38,712 nt of DNA from Hyphomicrobiales bacterium (GTDB taxonomy: Bacteria; Pseudomonadota; Alphaproteobacteria; Rhizobiales; Rhizobiaceae): contig UCIA01000029.1 of the NCBI GenBank assembly GCA_900472295.1, forward strand, positions 307,978-346,689, written 5' to 3'. Shown here piece by piece: positions 7,709 to 17,637 of this stretch. Position 1 is the stretch's first letter. The number at the start of each line of letters is the position of its first letter. Below the pieces are notes generated by a model. It was given only the letters and a program-made list of their open reading frames with translations, did no database searches and was not told the DNA's origin. The position numbers were made by a program, and so were the translations under genes.

Positions 7709-8512
7709 ATGGACAAGGGCAAGATCTTTCGTGACCTGCACGCCTCGACCTTCGTCATGCCCAATCCATGGGATGTCGGTACGACCAAGCTCCTGGCGTC
7801 CTTTGGCTTCAAGGCGCTGGCGACAACCAGCGCCGGCTTTGCCTTTTCGCGCGGCCTGCCCGACGGCGCCGTGACGTTCGAGGCGATGATCCACCACTGC
7901 CGCGAGCTGACGGCGGCGACCGGCCTGCCGGTGTCGGCCGATCTCGAGAAGGGCAAGGGCGATAGCGCGACGAGTGCTGCCGAGACCATTTTCGCGGCCG
8001 AAGCGGCAGGGCTCGCCGGCTGCTCGATCGAGGACCATACCGGCGATCCCGACAAGCCGATCTATGAGTTTTCGCATGCCGTAGAGCGCGTTGCGGCAGC
8101 CGCTGAAGCCGCGCGCGCGCTGAAACACGATTTCGTCTTCACCGCGCGGGCCGAGAATTTCCTCTGGGACAGGCCGGACCTCGACGACACGATCAAGCGG
8201 CTGCAGGCGTTCGAGAAAGCCGGCGCCGATGTGCTCTATGCGCCCGGCCTCAAAGATGTCGACACAATCCAGAAAGTCTGTTCGGCGGTCAGCCGGCCGG
8301 TCAATGTCATGGCGCTGCCGAGCTTCACCATCGCCGACCTCGCCATGGCCGGCGTCAAGCGCATCTCGCTCGGGCCGTGGCTGACCAATTTCGCCTTCGG
8401 CATGCTGGAAACCGCCGCGCGCGAGATCCAGCAGGACGGCACGTTCGGCTTTACCCGCGCCGCCATGCCGTTCGGCAAGCTGCAGACGCTGTTTTCCAAA
8501 CCCTCAGGCTAA
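7709..8512 (+). CDS. Isocitrate lyase/phosphoenolpyruvate mutase family enzyme
   Basis: This 267-residue TIM-barrel protein belongs to the ICL/PEPM superfamily, which makes or breaks C-C or P-C bonds next to a Mg-bound alpha-oxo-carboxylate. Visible conserved parts are MPNPWDVGTTKLL (N-terminal strand and helix), SADLEKGKGD (metal- and substrate-binding region, D78/E80), and IEDHTGDPDKPIY (E108, D109). The KKCGH loop of true isocitrate and methylisocitrate lyases is absent, so it is not AceA or PrpB. Oxaloacetate decarboxylase-type activity is one possibility in this subgroup. AAGGGAAG lies before the ATG. It is 10 bp upstream of the hydroxyproline dehydratase gene, so the two are co-transcribed. 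Confidence 0.9.
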   Translation: MDKGKIFRDLHASTFVMPNPWDVGTTKLLASFGFKALATTSAGFAFSRGLPDGAVTFEAMIHHCRELTAATGLPVSADLEKGKGDSATSAAETIFAAEAAGLAGCSIEDHTGDPDKPIYEFSHAVERVAAAAEAARALKHDFVFTARAENFLWDRPDLDDTIKRLQAFEKAGADVLYAPGLKDVDTIQKVCSAVSRPVNVMALPSFTIADLAMAGVKRISLGPWLTNFAFGMLETAAREIQQDGTFGFTRAAMPFGKLQTLFSKPSG

Positions 8513-8522
8513 GGGTTCCCGA

Positions 8523-9521
8523 ATGACGCTCACCGTCGTCGACATGCACACAGGCGGCGAGCCGCTGAGGATCGTCACCAGCGGTTATCCCGCTATCCCC
8601 AAAGGTACGATCCTGGAAAAGCGCGCCTATGTGCGCGACCATCTGGATCACCTGCGCAAGCTGCTGATCTTCGAGCCGCGCGGCCACTATGACATGTATG
8701 GCGCGCTGCTGGTCGAACCCGACCTGCCCGGCGCCGATCTGGCCGTGCTGTTCATGCACAATGAGGGCTATTCGACGATGTGCGGCCACGCCATCATCGC
8801 GCTCGGCCGCTACGCCGTCGACGAAGGCCTGGTGGCGAAGAAGGAACCGATCACGATCGTCAACATCGAGGCGCCGTGCGGCCTGGTGGTCGCCTCGGTC
8901 GAGGTCAGGGACGGCAAGGCCGGCGCTGTGTCGTTCGAGAGCGTGCCGGCCTTTCTGTTTGCGCGCGACCAGACAATCGAATTGGCAGGATACGGTAAGA
9001 TTACCTTCGACATCGCCTATGGCGGCGCCTTCTATGCACTGGCCGACTGCCATCGATTCGGTCTGGAATTCGGCCACAGCCGCGTGCGCGATTTCGTCGA
9101 CGCGGCAACAGCGCTGACCGAGCGGCTGAAAGCGGAATTTCCGCTGTCGCATCCCGACCACGCCGATCTCGCTTTCCTCTACGGCACGATCCTGACCGAT
9201 GGACGCGATGCGTTTTCCGGCGAGGCGACGAAAAACATCTGCGTGTTCGCCGACGCCGAGGTCGACCGTTCGCCGACCGGCTCCGGCGTCACCGCGCGGC
9301 TGGCGGCGATGCATGCCAAGGGCGAGATCAAGCTCGGTCAGGAGCGGACATTCGAAAGTATCGCCGGTTCGCGCTTTTCCGGCGCGGCGGCGCGCACGAC
9401 CACGGCCGGCCCGCATGACGCCGTCATCGCCCGTGTTGGCGGTCGTGCCTACTATTCGGGCCGGGCCGAATTTACCGTAGAGCCCGATGACGATTTGGGA
9501 CGCGGCTTTCTGTTGCGCTGA
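8523..9521 (+). CDS. Proline racemase family; probable trans-3-hydroxy-L-proline dehydratase
   Basis: The 332-residue protein has the two-lobed proline racemase fold. The first active-site cysteine is present: C87 in MCGHAII. The second position, which in racemases and 4-hydroxyproline 2-epimerases is Cys (SPCGTG), is T252 in DRSPTGSG. The Cys/Thr pair is the signature known for trans-3-hydroxy-L-proline dehydratase (as in human L3HYPDH), which yields delta1-pyrroline-2-carboxylate. Racemase or epimerase activity is therefore unlikely. The reductase that would finish the route to proline is not seen in the window. It follows the ICL/PEPM gene by 10 bp and converges with the EI24 gene, leaving 3 bp between stop codons. 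Confidence 0.88.
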   Translation: MTLTVVDMHTGGEPLRIVTSGYPAIPKGTILEKRAYVRDHLDHLRKLLIFEPRGHYDMYGALLVEPDLPGADLAVLFMHNEGYSTMCGHAIIALGRYAVDEGLVAKKEPITIVNIEAPCGLVVASVEVRDGKAGAVSFESVPAFLFARDQTIELAGYGKITFDIAYGGAFYALADCHRFGLEFGHSRVRDFVDAATALTERLKAEFPLSHPDHADLAFLYGTILTDGRDAFSGEATKNICVFADAEVDRSPTGSGVTARLAAMHAKGEIKLGQERTFESIAGSRFSGAAARTTTAGPHDAVIARVGGRAYYSGRAEFTVEPDDDLGRGFLLR

Positions 9522-9524
9522 AGC

Positions 9525-10232
9525 CTATCGCCGGGAGACGGCCGCTTCCTTCGCACTGACCGCCTTGTGCAGGTGCACCATCATGGCGGCGGCGAAGAGC
9601 GGCGTCAAAAGGTTGAGCAGCGGCACGGCGAGGAAGGCTGCAATCAACAGCCCAGTCAGGAATACCGTGCCGGCATATTTCCGGCGCAGCGCCTTGGCCT
9701 CTGCCTCGGGCCGGAAACGCATGGCGGCGAATTCGAAGAATTCGCGCCCGAGCAGATAGCCGTTGACGATGAAGAAGGCGGCGATGTTGATCCCCGGCAC
9801 CAGCAGAAGCAGCAAGGCGATGATGTTGCCGAGGACCACGACGCCGAAGAATTTTACCGCCAGCGCCAGCGACTGCAAGGTCGGCACAGCCCGTCCGGGC
9901 GGGTCGGCGGGAAAGTCGGTGCGCTCGACCACTTCGGCGATGTCATCGAGAAACAGGCCGGCGATGATTGCCGTCACCGGCGCGATCAGCAGCGCCATGC
10001 CGAAGGCAAGCGCGATGGCAGCAATGATGCCGCTCAGCCAGCCGGCCCAGGATGGCAGGCTGGGCACCAGCGAGTGAACCCATGGCAAGGCCAGCCAATC
10101 GACGAGCCCGGTCAAGGCGAACCACAAGGCGACCAGCGCCAGCACGGTCAAGCCCAGCGTCTTCAGGAAAACCGCGCGGAACTCGGGAGAGAACAGCCGG
10201 CTCAAGGCGGCGCGGGCAGCGTTGGAGATCAC
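9525..10232 (-). CDS. EI24/CysZ-like integral membrane protein
   Basis: The 235-residue product has four or more hydrophobic segments and the EI24/CysZ pattern: a long N-terminal pair of helices, then FFGVVVLGNIIALLLLLVPG and a stretch like NGYLLGREFFE near the middle. In E. coli, CysZ is a sulfate permease; whether this homologue moves sulfate is unknown, and no cys genes are nearby. The start is GTG (complement of 10230-10232), preceded by a G-rich GGGTGGAA about 8 nt away; the frame stays open upstream but the extension is not protein-like. It is downstream of the DMT exporter on the same strand with an 86-bp gap. Confidence 0.85.
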   Translation of the reverse strand: MISNAARAALSRLFSPEFRAVFLKTLGLTVLALVALWFALTGLVDWLALPWVHSLVPSLPSWAGWLSGIIAAIALAFGMALLIAPVTAIIAGLFLDDIAEVVERTDFPADPPGRAVPTLQSLALAVKFFGVVVLGNIIALLLLLVPGINIAAFFIVNGYLLGREFFEFAAMRFRPEAEAKALRRKYAGTVFLTGLLIAAFLAVPLLNLLTPLFAAAMMVHLHKAVSAKEAAVSRR

Positions 10233-10318
10233 GGCGTTTCCACCCCCCGGGAACAAACGGATATCTCCGACATAGGCGGAGACCTCGCCAGCCGCAAGCC
10301 TGCTAAAGTGGTTGGCCG

Positions 10319-11221
10319 TTAGCGCGCTATTGCTCGTGAGCGGGCCGGAATGGTCATCGCCGCGACGCCGGCGACGACGCAAGCCATGCCGATCCACACG
10401 GCCGGACCCAGGCTTTCGCCGAGGAACAGCGCGCCGATGCCGACGCCGATCGGCACCCTCAGATAGGCCTGCGACGTGGTGCCGACCGAGCCCAAAGTGT
10501 GGATAAGGCGGAAGTAGATGACGAAGGCGAGCGCGGTCGAAAAGACCGACAATCCAAGCAGCGCCAGAACAGATGCCGTTGACGGCGCAATTGACCAAGG
10601 CCGGTCGACGATCAGGCTGAGCGGGACCAGCATGATGGCGCCGCAGAGCATTGAGCCGGCGGCGGGGATCATCGGATCGAGCCCCTTGAAGCCGCGGCCA
10701 AAGATCGCCGCTCCCGCATAGGAGACCGTTGCGATGATGATGGCAAGCTGTGCCCAAAGCTGATGGCCGATCCCACCAAGCGCCTCCGTGCCGATGATCA
10801 GGCAGATGCCGACGATGCCGGCGCCGACACCAACGAGCTTTCGAGATGTCACCGGCTCATGACGCGTGATCAATGCCGTCAGCAGGAAGGTGAAGATCGG
10901 CGATGTCGAGTTGAGGATCGTCGCCAGGCCGGCATCGACCGAGCGCTCGGCGGCGGCAATCAGCGTGAACGGCACGACGCTGTTGAGGCAGGCCTGGAAG
11001 GCGAAACGGCGCCAGCTTGCCGCGTCGCCCGGCATGGCAAGCCCACGCCAGCGGAGGATGGCGAAGAGGATGCCGCCGGCGATCAGCGTGCGGGCGGCGA
11101 TGAAGGTAATCGGCGGGATCGTCTCGACACCGATTTTGATGAACGTATAGGACGCCCCCCACAGCACGGCCAGCACGCCGAGCAACGCGAGGTCGGTAGT
11201 CATTTCGGTCTTTGCTTGCAT
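10319..11221 (-). CDS. DMT-superfamily (EamA) transporter
   Basis: This 300-residue inner-membrane protein has two EamA repeats and about ten predicted transmembrane helices. The first repeat begins LALLGVLAVLWGASYTFIKIG; the second starts near residue 150. The TTSQAYLRVPIGVGIGALFLGE region is typical of the C-terminal repeat. These carriers generally export metabolites or amino acids; the cargo is unknown. The ATG at 11221 is used, but the ATG six codons later (11203) is equally possible, as neither has a strong ribosome-binding site. It is probably co-transcribed with the EI24 gene. Confidence 0.9.
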   Translation of the reverse strand: MQAKTEMTTDLALLGVLAVLWGASYTFIKIGVETIPPITFIAARTLIAGGILFAILRWRGLAMPGDAASWRRFAFQACLNSVVPFTLIAAAERSVDAGLATILNSTSPIFTFLLTALITRHEPVTSRKLVGVGAGIVGICLIIGTEALGGIGHQLWAQLAIIIATVSYAGAAIFGRGFKGLDPMIPAAGSMLCGAIMLVPLSLIVDRPWSIAPSTASVLALLGLSVFSTALAFVIYFRLIHTLGSVGTTSQAYLRVPIGVGIGALFLGESLGPAVWIGMACVVAGVAAMTIPARSRAIAR

Positions 11222-11372
11222 GCCTGAGCGCGCCTTCAGCTATCGTGATCGAAGCTCTCCTAATACGCAGACCAGAGGAAATGCTTCGATGGCGGTGCAA
11301 CTGTAGCCGCACATCACAACTGCGCGCATGGTCCAGTTCGATTTGACGGCTAGGCAAAACCCTTTTGAATCG

Positions 11373-11410
11373 AGAGCCCGATTCATCCCGACTGCATCGG
11401 GATGGGCTCT
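11373..11410. repeat. Bulged hairpin before the PfkB kinase gene
   Basis: AGAGCCC/GGCTCT outer arms and CATCCCGA/TCGGGATG inner arms surround a CTGCA loop, with a GATT bulge on the left side. ATTTT follows. It lies in the 306-bp noncoding gap 11222-11527 together with the palindrome at 11422; nothing else of note is seen in that gap. Confidence 0.7.
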
Positions 11411-11421
11411 ATTTTCGCTTT

Positions 11422-11468
11422 ACCATGATCTCGTCCGAAAACCGGGTTCCACTTTTCGGAATCATGGT
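11422..11468. repeat. 45-49 bp palindromic repeat family, copy 2
   Basis: The outer arms ACCATGAT / ATCATGGT and the inner arms TCCGAAAA / TTTTCGGA enclose a centre of the CCGGGTTCCAC type. The other clear copies are at 6854, 20905 and 33889. It is intergenic, about 60 bp before the PfkB kinase start. Confidence 0.85.
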
Positions 11469-11527
11469 CTAGACCCGCGCCCGGCCGGCGTGGCAGAAAG
11501 CCGGCAGGTTCCAAGGCGGAGACATTG

Positions 11528-12520
11528 ATGCCGGATCATGACGTGCTTTGCATCGGCAATGCCATTGTCGACATCATCGCCCAGTGCGACGACGCTTTTC
11601 TCGAGACCAACGGCATCATCAAGGGTGCGATGAACCTCATCGACACCAAGCGCGCCGAGCTGCTCTACAGCCGCATGGGGCCGGCGATCGAGGCCTCCGG
11701 CGGCAGCGCCGGCAACACGGCGGCGGGCATCGCCAGCTTCGGTGGCCGCGCCGCCTTCTTCGGCAAGGTGTCCAACGATCCGCTCGGCGAGATCTATGCC
11801 CACGACATTCATGCCCAGGGCGTTGCCTTCGACACCAAACCGCTCCAGGGACAGCCGCCGACGGCGCGCTCGATGATCTTCGTCACCCCCGACGGCGAGC
11901 GTTCGATGAACACCTATCTCGGCGCCTGCGTCGAACTCGGCCCGGAAGACGTCGAGGCTGACAAGGCATCCGGCGCCAAGGTCACCTATTTCGAGGGCTA
12001 TCTGTGGGATCCGCCGCGCGCCAAGGAGGCGATCCGGCAGACGGCGAAGCTGGCGCACGCGGCCGGACGCGAAGTGTCGATGACGCTGTCGGATTCGTTC
12101 TGTGTCGACCGCTACCGCGACGAGTTCCTCGAGCTGATGCGCTCCGGCACCGTCGACATCGTCTTTGCCAACAGCCACGAAATCAAGTCGCTCTACCAGA
12201 CCAAATCTTTCGACGAGGCGCTGGCGGCGATCCGCAAGGACTGCAAGATCGCCGCCGTCACCCGCTCGGAAAAGGGCTCGGTGATCGTGCGCGGCGACGA
12301 GACCGTCACCATCCAGGCGACGACGATTCGCGAGCTGGTCGACACGACCGGCGCCGGCGACCTCTATGCCGCCGGTTTCCTCTACGGCTACACCTCGGGG
12401 CGCAGCCTGCAGGATTGCGGCGATCTCGGCTCGCTGGCAGCCGGGCTGGTGATCCAGCAGCTTGGGCCGCGGCCACGGCAGAACCTGCGCAGCGCGGCCC
12501 AACTGGCCGGGCTGCTGTAG
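11528..12520 (+). CDS. PfkB-family carbohydrate/nucleoside kinase (adenosine kinase-like)
   Basis: The 330-residue ribokinase-fold protein has both PfkB signatures: GGSAGNTAAGIASFGG (58-73) and DTTGAGDLYAAGFLYG (272-287). The anion hole is GAGD with catalytic D278. It resembles the rhizobial proteins called adenosine kinase, which phosphorylate adenosine to AMP, but PfkB substrate calls from sequence are weak. The codon before the ATG is TTG; I chose the ATG at 11528 because GGCGGAG lies 7 nt upstream. It stands alone between repeats and a 256-bp gap. Confidence 0.92.
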   Translation: MPDHDVLCIGNAIVDIIAQCDDAFLETNGIIKGAMNLIDTKRAELLYSRMGPAIEASGGSAGNTAAGIASFGGRAAFFGKVSNDPLGEIYAHDIHAQGVAFDTKPLQGQPPTARSMIFVTPDGERSMNTYLGACVELGPEDVEADKASGAKVTYFEGYLWDPPRAKEAIRQTAKLAHAAGREVSMTLSDSFCVDRYRDEFLELMRSGTVDIVFANSHEIKSLYQTKSFDEALAAIRKDCKIAAVTRSEKGSVIVRGDETVTIQATTIRELVDTTGAGDLYAAGFLYGYTSGRSLQDCGDLGSLAAGLVIQQLGPRPRQNLRSAAQLAGLL

Positions 12521-12602
12521 TCACGCAGCGTCACCTCTGACGGAGCGTCAAACGGCGTCTCTGTCGTGCGCCCGTCACAGAGGCCTCCTACATGCACGGT
12601 GA

Positions 12603-12631
12603 GGCGTCTCGCGACTGACATTCGAGACGCC
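12603..12631. repeat. 9-bp hairpin downstream of the PfkB kinase
   Basis: GGCGTCTCG and CGAGACGCC flank an 11-nt loop. No T-run follows, so it is at best a weak terminator. The surrounding gap 12521-12756 has no convincing gene. Confidence 0.5.
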
Positions 12632-12756
12632 CGCCGACAGTTGGGGTGTCAAAATGCAAGACAGCAACCGGTCAGGTCGCTGCGTCTGTTGCAGCTGCGC
12701 TTTCAGCTCTCCGCTATAGAGTTCAATGAACCGGCCACAGCCTGGGAGGAGCGTGC

Positions 12757-12780
12757 GTGGCCAGCAAGACAGATGTATGA
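12757..12780 (+). CDS. Possible 7-codon leader mini-ORF coupled to the next gene
   Basis: A GTG at 12757 sits 6 nt after a strong GGGAGGA (12744-12750) and opens a frame coding for MASKTDV. Its TGA (12778-12780) overlaps the ATG of the next gene as ATGA. The long gene itself has no ribosome-binding site at that ATG, so translation may be coupled through this mini-ORF. The alternative is that the GGGAGGA serves an in-frame GTG at 12753 or the ATG at 12777 directly, although the spacings (2 and 26 nt) are poor. Confidence 0.35.
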   Translation: MASKTDV

Positions 12781-13484
12781 CCAGATTTCAGAACCCGACG
12801 GTCGGAACCTCGCAAGAGGCCCTGGCAGGCTTCGTCGCCGAGGCGGTGCAGCAGGCATTGGTTCAGCACGGCATGGCCCTGGACCCGCAGGCATTGGTTT
12901 CGGCCGGCGTCCTCGCCGGTAGCGTCGCCGCCACGATGACTTTCCTTTCGCAGACGCAGCGGCTCGCCATTGATACCGTCAGAAGCGAATGGACCGCGCT
13001 CGCCACCGAGTTCGTCCAGTCGATTGCGGACAAGGCCCCGCGCCGTAACACCGCGCCCCGTAATATTGCTGACGAGCCGGCGCCGGCGGCCGATGACGAC
13101 AAGGCTGCATCCCCCAAGCCGGACTGGCGGATGCTTCAGTCGACGTTGATCGAGGACTGGGCCGGCGAGGTCGCAGGCTCGACCTATCTGGAAGAGAACT
13201 TTCGCATCCCGCGCTCGACGCTGCATCGCTGGCAGCGGCGTAACGAGGTGATCGCGCTGCGCAAGGGCGGCCGCAAACACGTCTTCCCGCTGGCGCAGTT
13301 TATCGACGGACGGCCGGCCGCGGGGATCAGCGAGGTGCTGTCGGCGATCGCCAATCCGAGGCTTGCCTGGTTCTGGCTGACCCGCGCCGCGCCGGAACTT
13401 GGCGGTCGCGTTCCCATCGAGATGCTCAAGCATGACATGGTGCAGGAGGTCGTGCTGGCGGCGCGCGATTTCTCGCCGACCTGA
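12777..13484 (+). CDS. Uncharacterised protein with MerR-like HTH and DUF2384-like C-terminus
   Basis: The 235-residue soluble protein has three parts. Residues 10-85 are a helical region; about 86-116 are an Ala/Pro/Asp-rich linker. Residues 117-190 look like a DNA-binding segment (FRIPRSTLHRWQRRNEVIALRKG then VFPLAQFIDGRP), resembling a one-helix-turn-helix site with a wing. Residues 190-235 (NPRLAWFWLTRAAPELGG then VPIEMLK) resemble the toxin-binding DUF2384 domain of MbcA/ParS/Xre antitoxins. No RES/ParT-type toxin gene is adjacent, so it may be an orphan regulator. An in-frame ATG at 12726 would add 17 residues. The function is unproven. Confidence 0.75.
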   Translation: MTRFQNPTVGTSQEALAGFVAEAVQQALVQHGMALDPQALVSAGVLAGSVAATMTFLSQTQRLAIDTVRSEWTALATEFVQSIADKAPRRNTAPRNIADEPAPAADDDKAASPKPDWRMLQSTLIEDWAGEVAGSTYLEENFRIPRSTLHRWQRRNEVIALRKGGRKHVFPLAQFIDGRPAAGISEVLSAIANPRLAWFWLTRAAPELGGRVPIEMLKHDMVQEVVLAARDFSPT

Positions 13485-13589
13485 CGTTTCAGCGTCGATC
13501 GGAAGCGTCCGCCCGCCTGGCCCCTGCGATTGCTGAGCCAGTTAAGTAACTTTCGCATAACAATTACAATCGACTCATTCCACAACATC

Positions 13590-13668
13590 TCCGTATATAT
13601 TCCGATATATCTCCGTCTCTTATGTGCCGATTGTGCCGTATGTGCCATTTTGTCAAATATGTGACGTG
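13590..13668. promoter_or_regulatory. Phased short repeats in the AT-rich porin upstream region
   Basis: The gap 13485-13864 contains no gene and is markedly AT-richer than its surroundings. Two short-period arrays stand out. TCCG followed by TATATAT-like bases recurs at 13590, 13601 and 13612 (period 11). TGTGCC-like units recur at 13623, 13632, 13641, about 13651 and 13660 (period 9-10). Near-helical spacing suggests curved DNA or a row of regulator sites for the porin gene. GGAG lies before the porin ATG. Confidence 0.5.
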
Positions 13669-13864
13669 ATAATTGCGCAACAATACTTCTGGAATAGTCC
13701 AATAGCCTCGTTTCAAGCACAATCTCTGTTGCTCGCCGCCGCGCCATGAGTCATGTCGGAAGCGAAAGCACGGCGCGATGCGCGGCTTTCAATATGGGGT
13801 GAAGCGGCAGGCCGCAGAGCCATGTCCGACCTGAATTTGAACCTTTGACTGGAGATTCAAGAAA

Positions 13865-15031
13865 ATGAACATCAAGAGCCTTCTCCTCGGCTCCGCCGCG
13901 GCACTGATCGCGGTTTCGGGCGCGCGCGCCGCCGACGCGGTCGTCGTCGCCGAGCCGGAACCGGCCGAATACGTCAAGATCTGCGACGTCTACGGCGCTG
14001 GCTACTTCTACATCCCCGGCACCGAGACCTGCCTGCGCATCGGCGGCTATGTCCGTTACGACATCGGCGGCGGCGACGTCGGCTCGTTCGACGGTGCGAC
14101 CAGCGACGATCACCAGGATGGCAACAGCAACGACACCTGGCGCAAGAACACCCGCTTCACGCTGAGGACCTGGACCGGCCAGGAAACCGAACTTGGCACC
14201 TTGAAGACCTTCACGGAGACCCGCTTCAACTTCGGCAACCGTCAGGCTGATGTTGGCGCGGATGGCGAACCTCAAGGCGACATCAATGCGGCTGGCAATG
14301 CCGCCACCGTCTCGCTGCGCTACGCCTATATCCAGCTCGGTGGCCTGCGCGTCGGTAAGGACGACACGGCTTTCGATACGTTCACCAACTATGCTGGCGC
14401 TGTTATCCAGGACACGCTTGTTCCCTACGGTGGCCAGGAGAGCAACGTCGTTCAGTACTACTTCGACGCAGGCAACGGCTTCTCCGGCGTGATCTCGCTC
14501 GAAGAAGGCGCCGGCTTCCACACGATCGACAGCTATGTTCCGCATGTCGTCGGTGGCTTGAAGTACAAGGGCGACTGGGGTTCGGTCACGGGTGTCGTCG
14601 CCTATGACAGCAACTACGAGGAAGTGGCGGGCAAAGTCCGTCTGGACGTCAATGTCAGCAAGGAATTCACGCTCTTCGTCATGGGCGGTTATGGTACTGA
14701 CGACAACCTGACCGATGACGCTGGCAATGCCTACGATGCTAACGGTCGCGGCTTCTACAAGCAGTGGGGCGGCAACTGGGCAATCTGGGGTGGCGGCACT
14801 TACAAGTTCAACGAGAAGACTGCGTTCAACGCGCAGATCTCCTACGATGACTGGAAGAACCTCGGCATCGCTGCAAACGTTGCCTATACCGTTGTGCCCG
14901 GCTTTACGGTCACGGCTGAAGTCGATTACCTCAATGCCGGCAAGTTTGGCGACGCCGACTTCAACAACTGGACCAAGGCCACCAAGAAGAGCAACGTCGG
15001 CGGCATTCTCCGCTTCCAGCGCTCGTTCTAA
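13865..15031 (+). CDS. Outer-membrane porin, rhizobial Porin_2 family (Omp2b/RopA-like)
   Basis: The 388-residue precursor has a Sec signal peptide: KS, a hydrophobic core at 5-18, and cleavage after ARA at about residue 22. The mature protein begins with the conserved block containing C40 and C56 (YVKICDVYGAGYFYIPGT ... CLRIGGYVRYD) and ends in phenylalanine (RFQRSF), the outer-membrane beta-barrel signature for BAM recognition. It would form a trimeric 16-stranded general diffusion porin. Its codon usage is biased towards preferred codons and it has a strong terminator, both consistent with high expression. The AT-rich upstream region probably holds its promoter and regulation. Confidence 0.96.
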   Translation: MNIKSLLLGSAAALIAVSGARAADAVVVAEPEPAEYVKICDVYGAGYFYIPGTETCLRIGGYVRYDIGGGDVGSFDGATSDDHQDGNSNDTWRKNTRFTLRTWTGQETELGTLKTFTETRFNFGNRQADVGADGEPQGDINAAGNAATVSLRYAYIQLGGLRVGKDDTAFDTFTNYAGAVIQDTLVPYGGQESNVVQYYFDAGNGFSGVISLEEGAGFHTIDSYVPHVVGGLKYKGDWGSVTGVVAYDSNYEEVAGKVRLDVNVSKEFTLFVMGGYGTDDNLTDDAGNAYDANGRGFYKQWGGNWAIWGGGTYKFNEKTAFNAQISYDDWKNLGIAANVAYTVVPGFTVTAEVDYLNAGKFGDADFNNWTKATKKSNVGGILRFQRSF

Positions 15032-15052
15032 TCATTCCCTGCCCCAATGCGA

Positions 15053-15083
15053 AAGGCCCGCGGCAATCGCCGCGGGCCTTTTT
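15053..15083 (+). terminator. Rho-independent terminator of the porin gene
   Basis: A perfect 12-bp stem, AAGGCCCGCGGC / GCCGCGGGCCTT, has an AATC tetraloop and runs straight into TTTTT. It lies 21 bp after the porin stop codon and about 20 bp before the convergent end of the malic enzyme gene. It could also work in reverse because the stem is preceded by a short A-run. Confidence 0.93.
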
Positions 15084-15102
15084 CGTTGAGACAAAGCTGC
15101 CG

Positions 15103-17382
<2,280 letters not shown>

Positions 17383-17637
17383 GATGCTCTTGATTTCCTC
17401 GCCGGTGCCGCAACCCTTGAGACGGGTGCATGTTTTTGAACTTCCGGATTAAGGCTACACGCCGCTGGTGTAAACCGCCAAGCGATCTTCACGGGGGCAG
17501 CGAAATCTCCCGAGGTCGGGCAAGGTCAAGTCGGCGGGGTGCAGACTTGCCGCAAAGCGGTCGTCGAAGCCAAGTCGTCCCCTGTTTTCGAAGGCGACGG
17601 CATTAAACCGCCCGGCCACATCTGCTAGCGTGCCGGC

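Noticed and set aside
7709..8512. aceA or prpB
   Set aside because: The catalytic KKCGH loop is missing and the protein is too short for isocitrate lyase.
10233..10757. Upstream extension of the EI24 gene
   Set aside because: It overlaps the DMT transporter gene in another frame and is not protein-like; the GTG at 10232 explains the conserved part.
13590..13668. Possible CRISPR array
   Set aside because: Units are only 9-11 bp without spacers of regular length, and no cas genes are present.
13184..13747. Minus-strand open frame across the porin upstream region
   Set aside because: Half of it lies antisense to the DUF2384-like gene and the rest in AT-rich regulatory sequence; no ribosome-binding site or motif.
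15053..15083. Possible small RNA at the porin 3' end
   Set aside because: The hairpin with T-run is fully explained as an intrinsic terminator.
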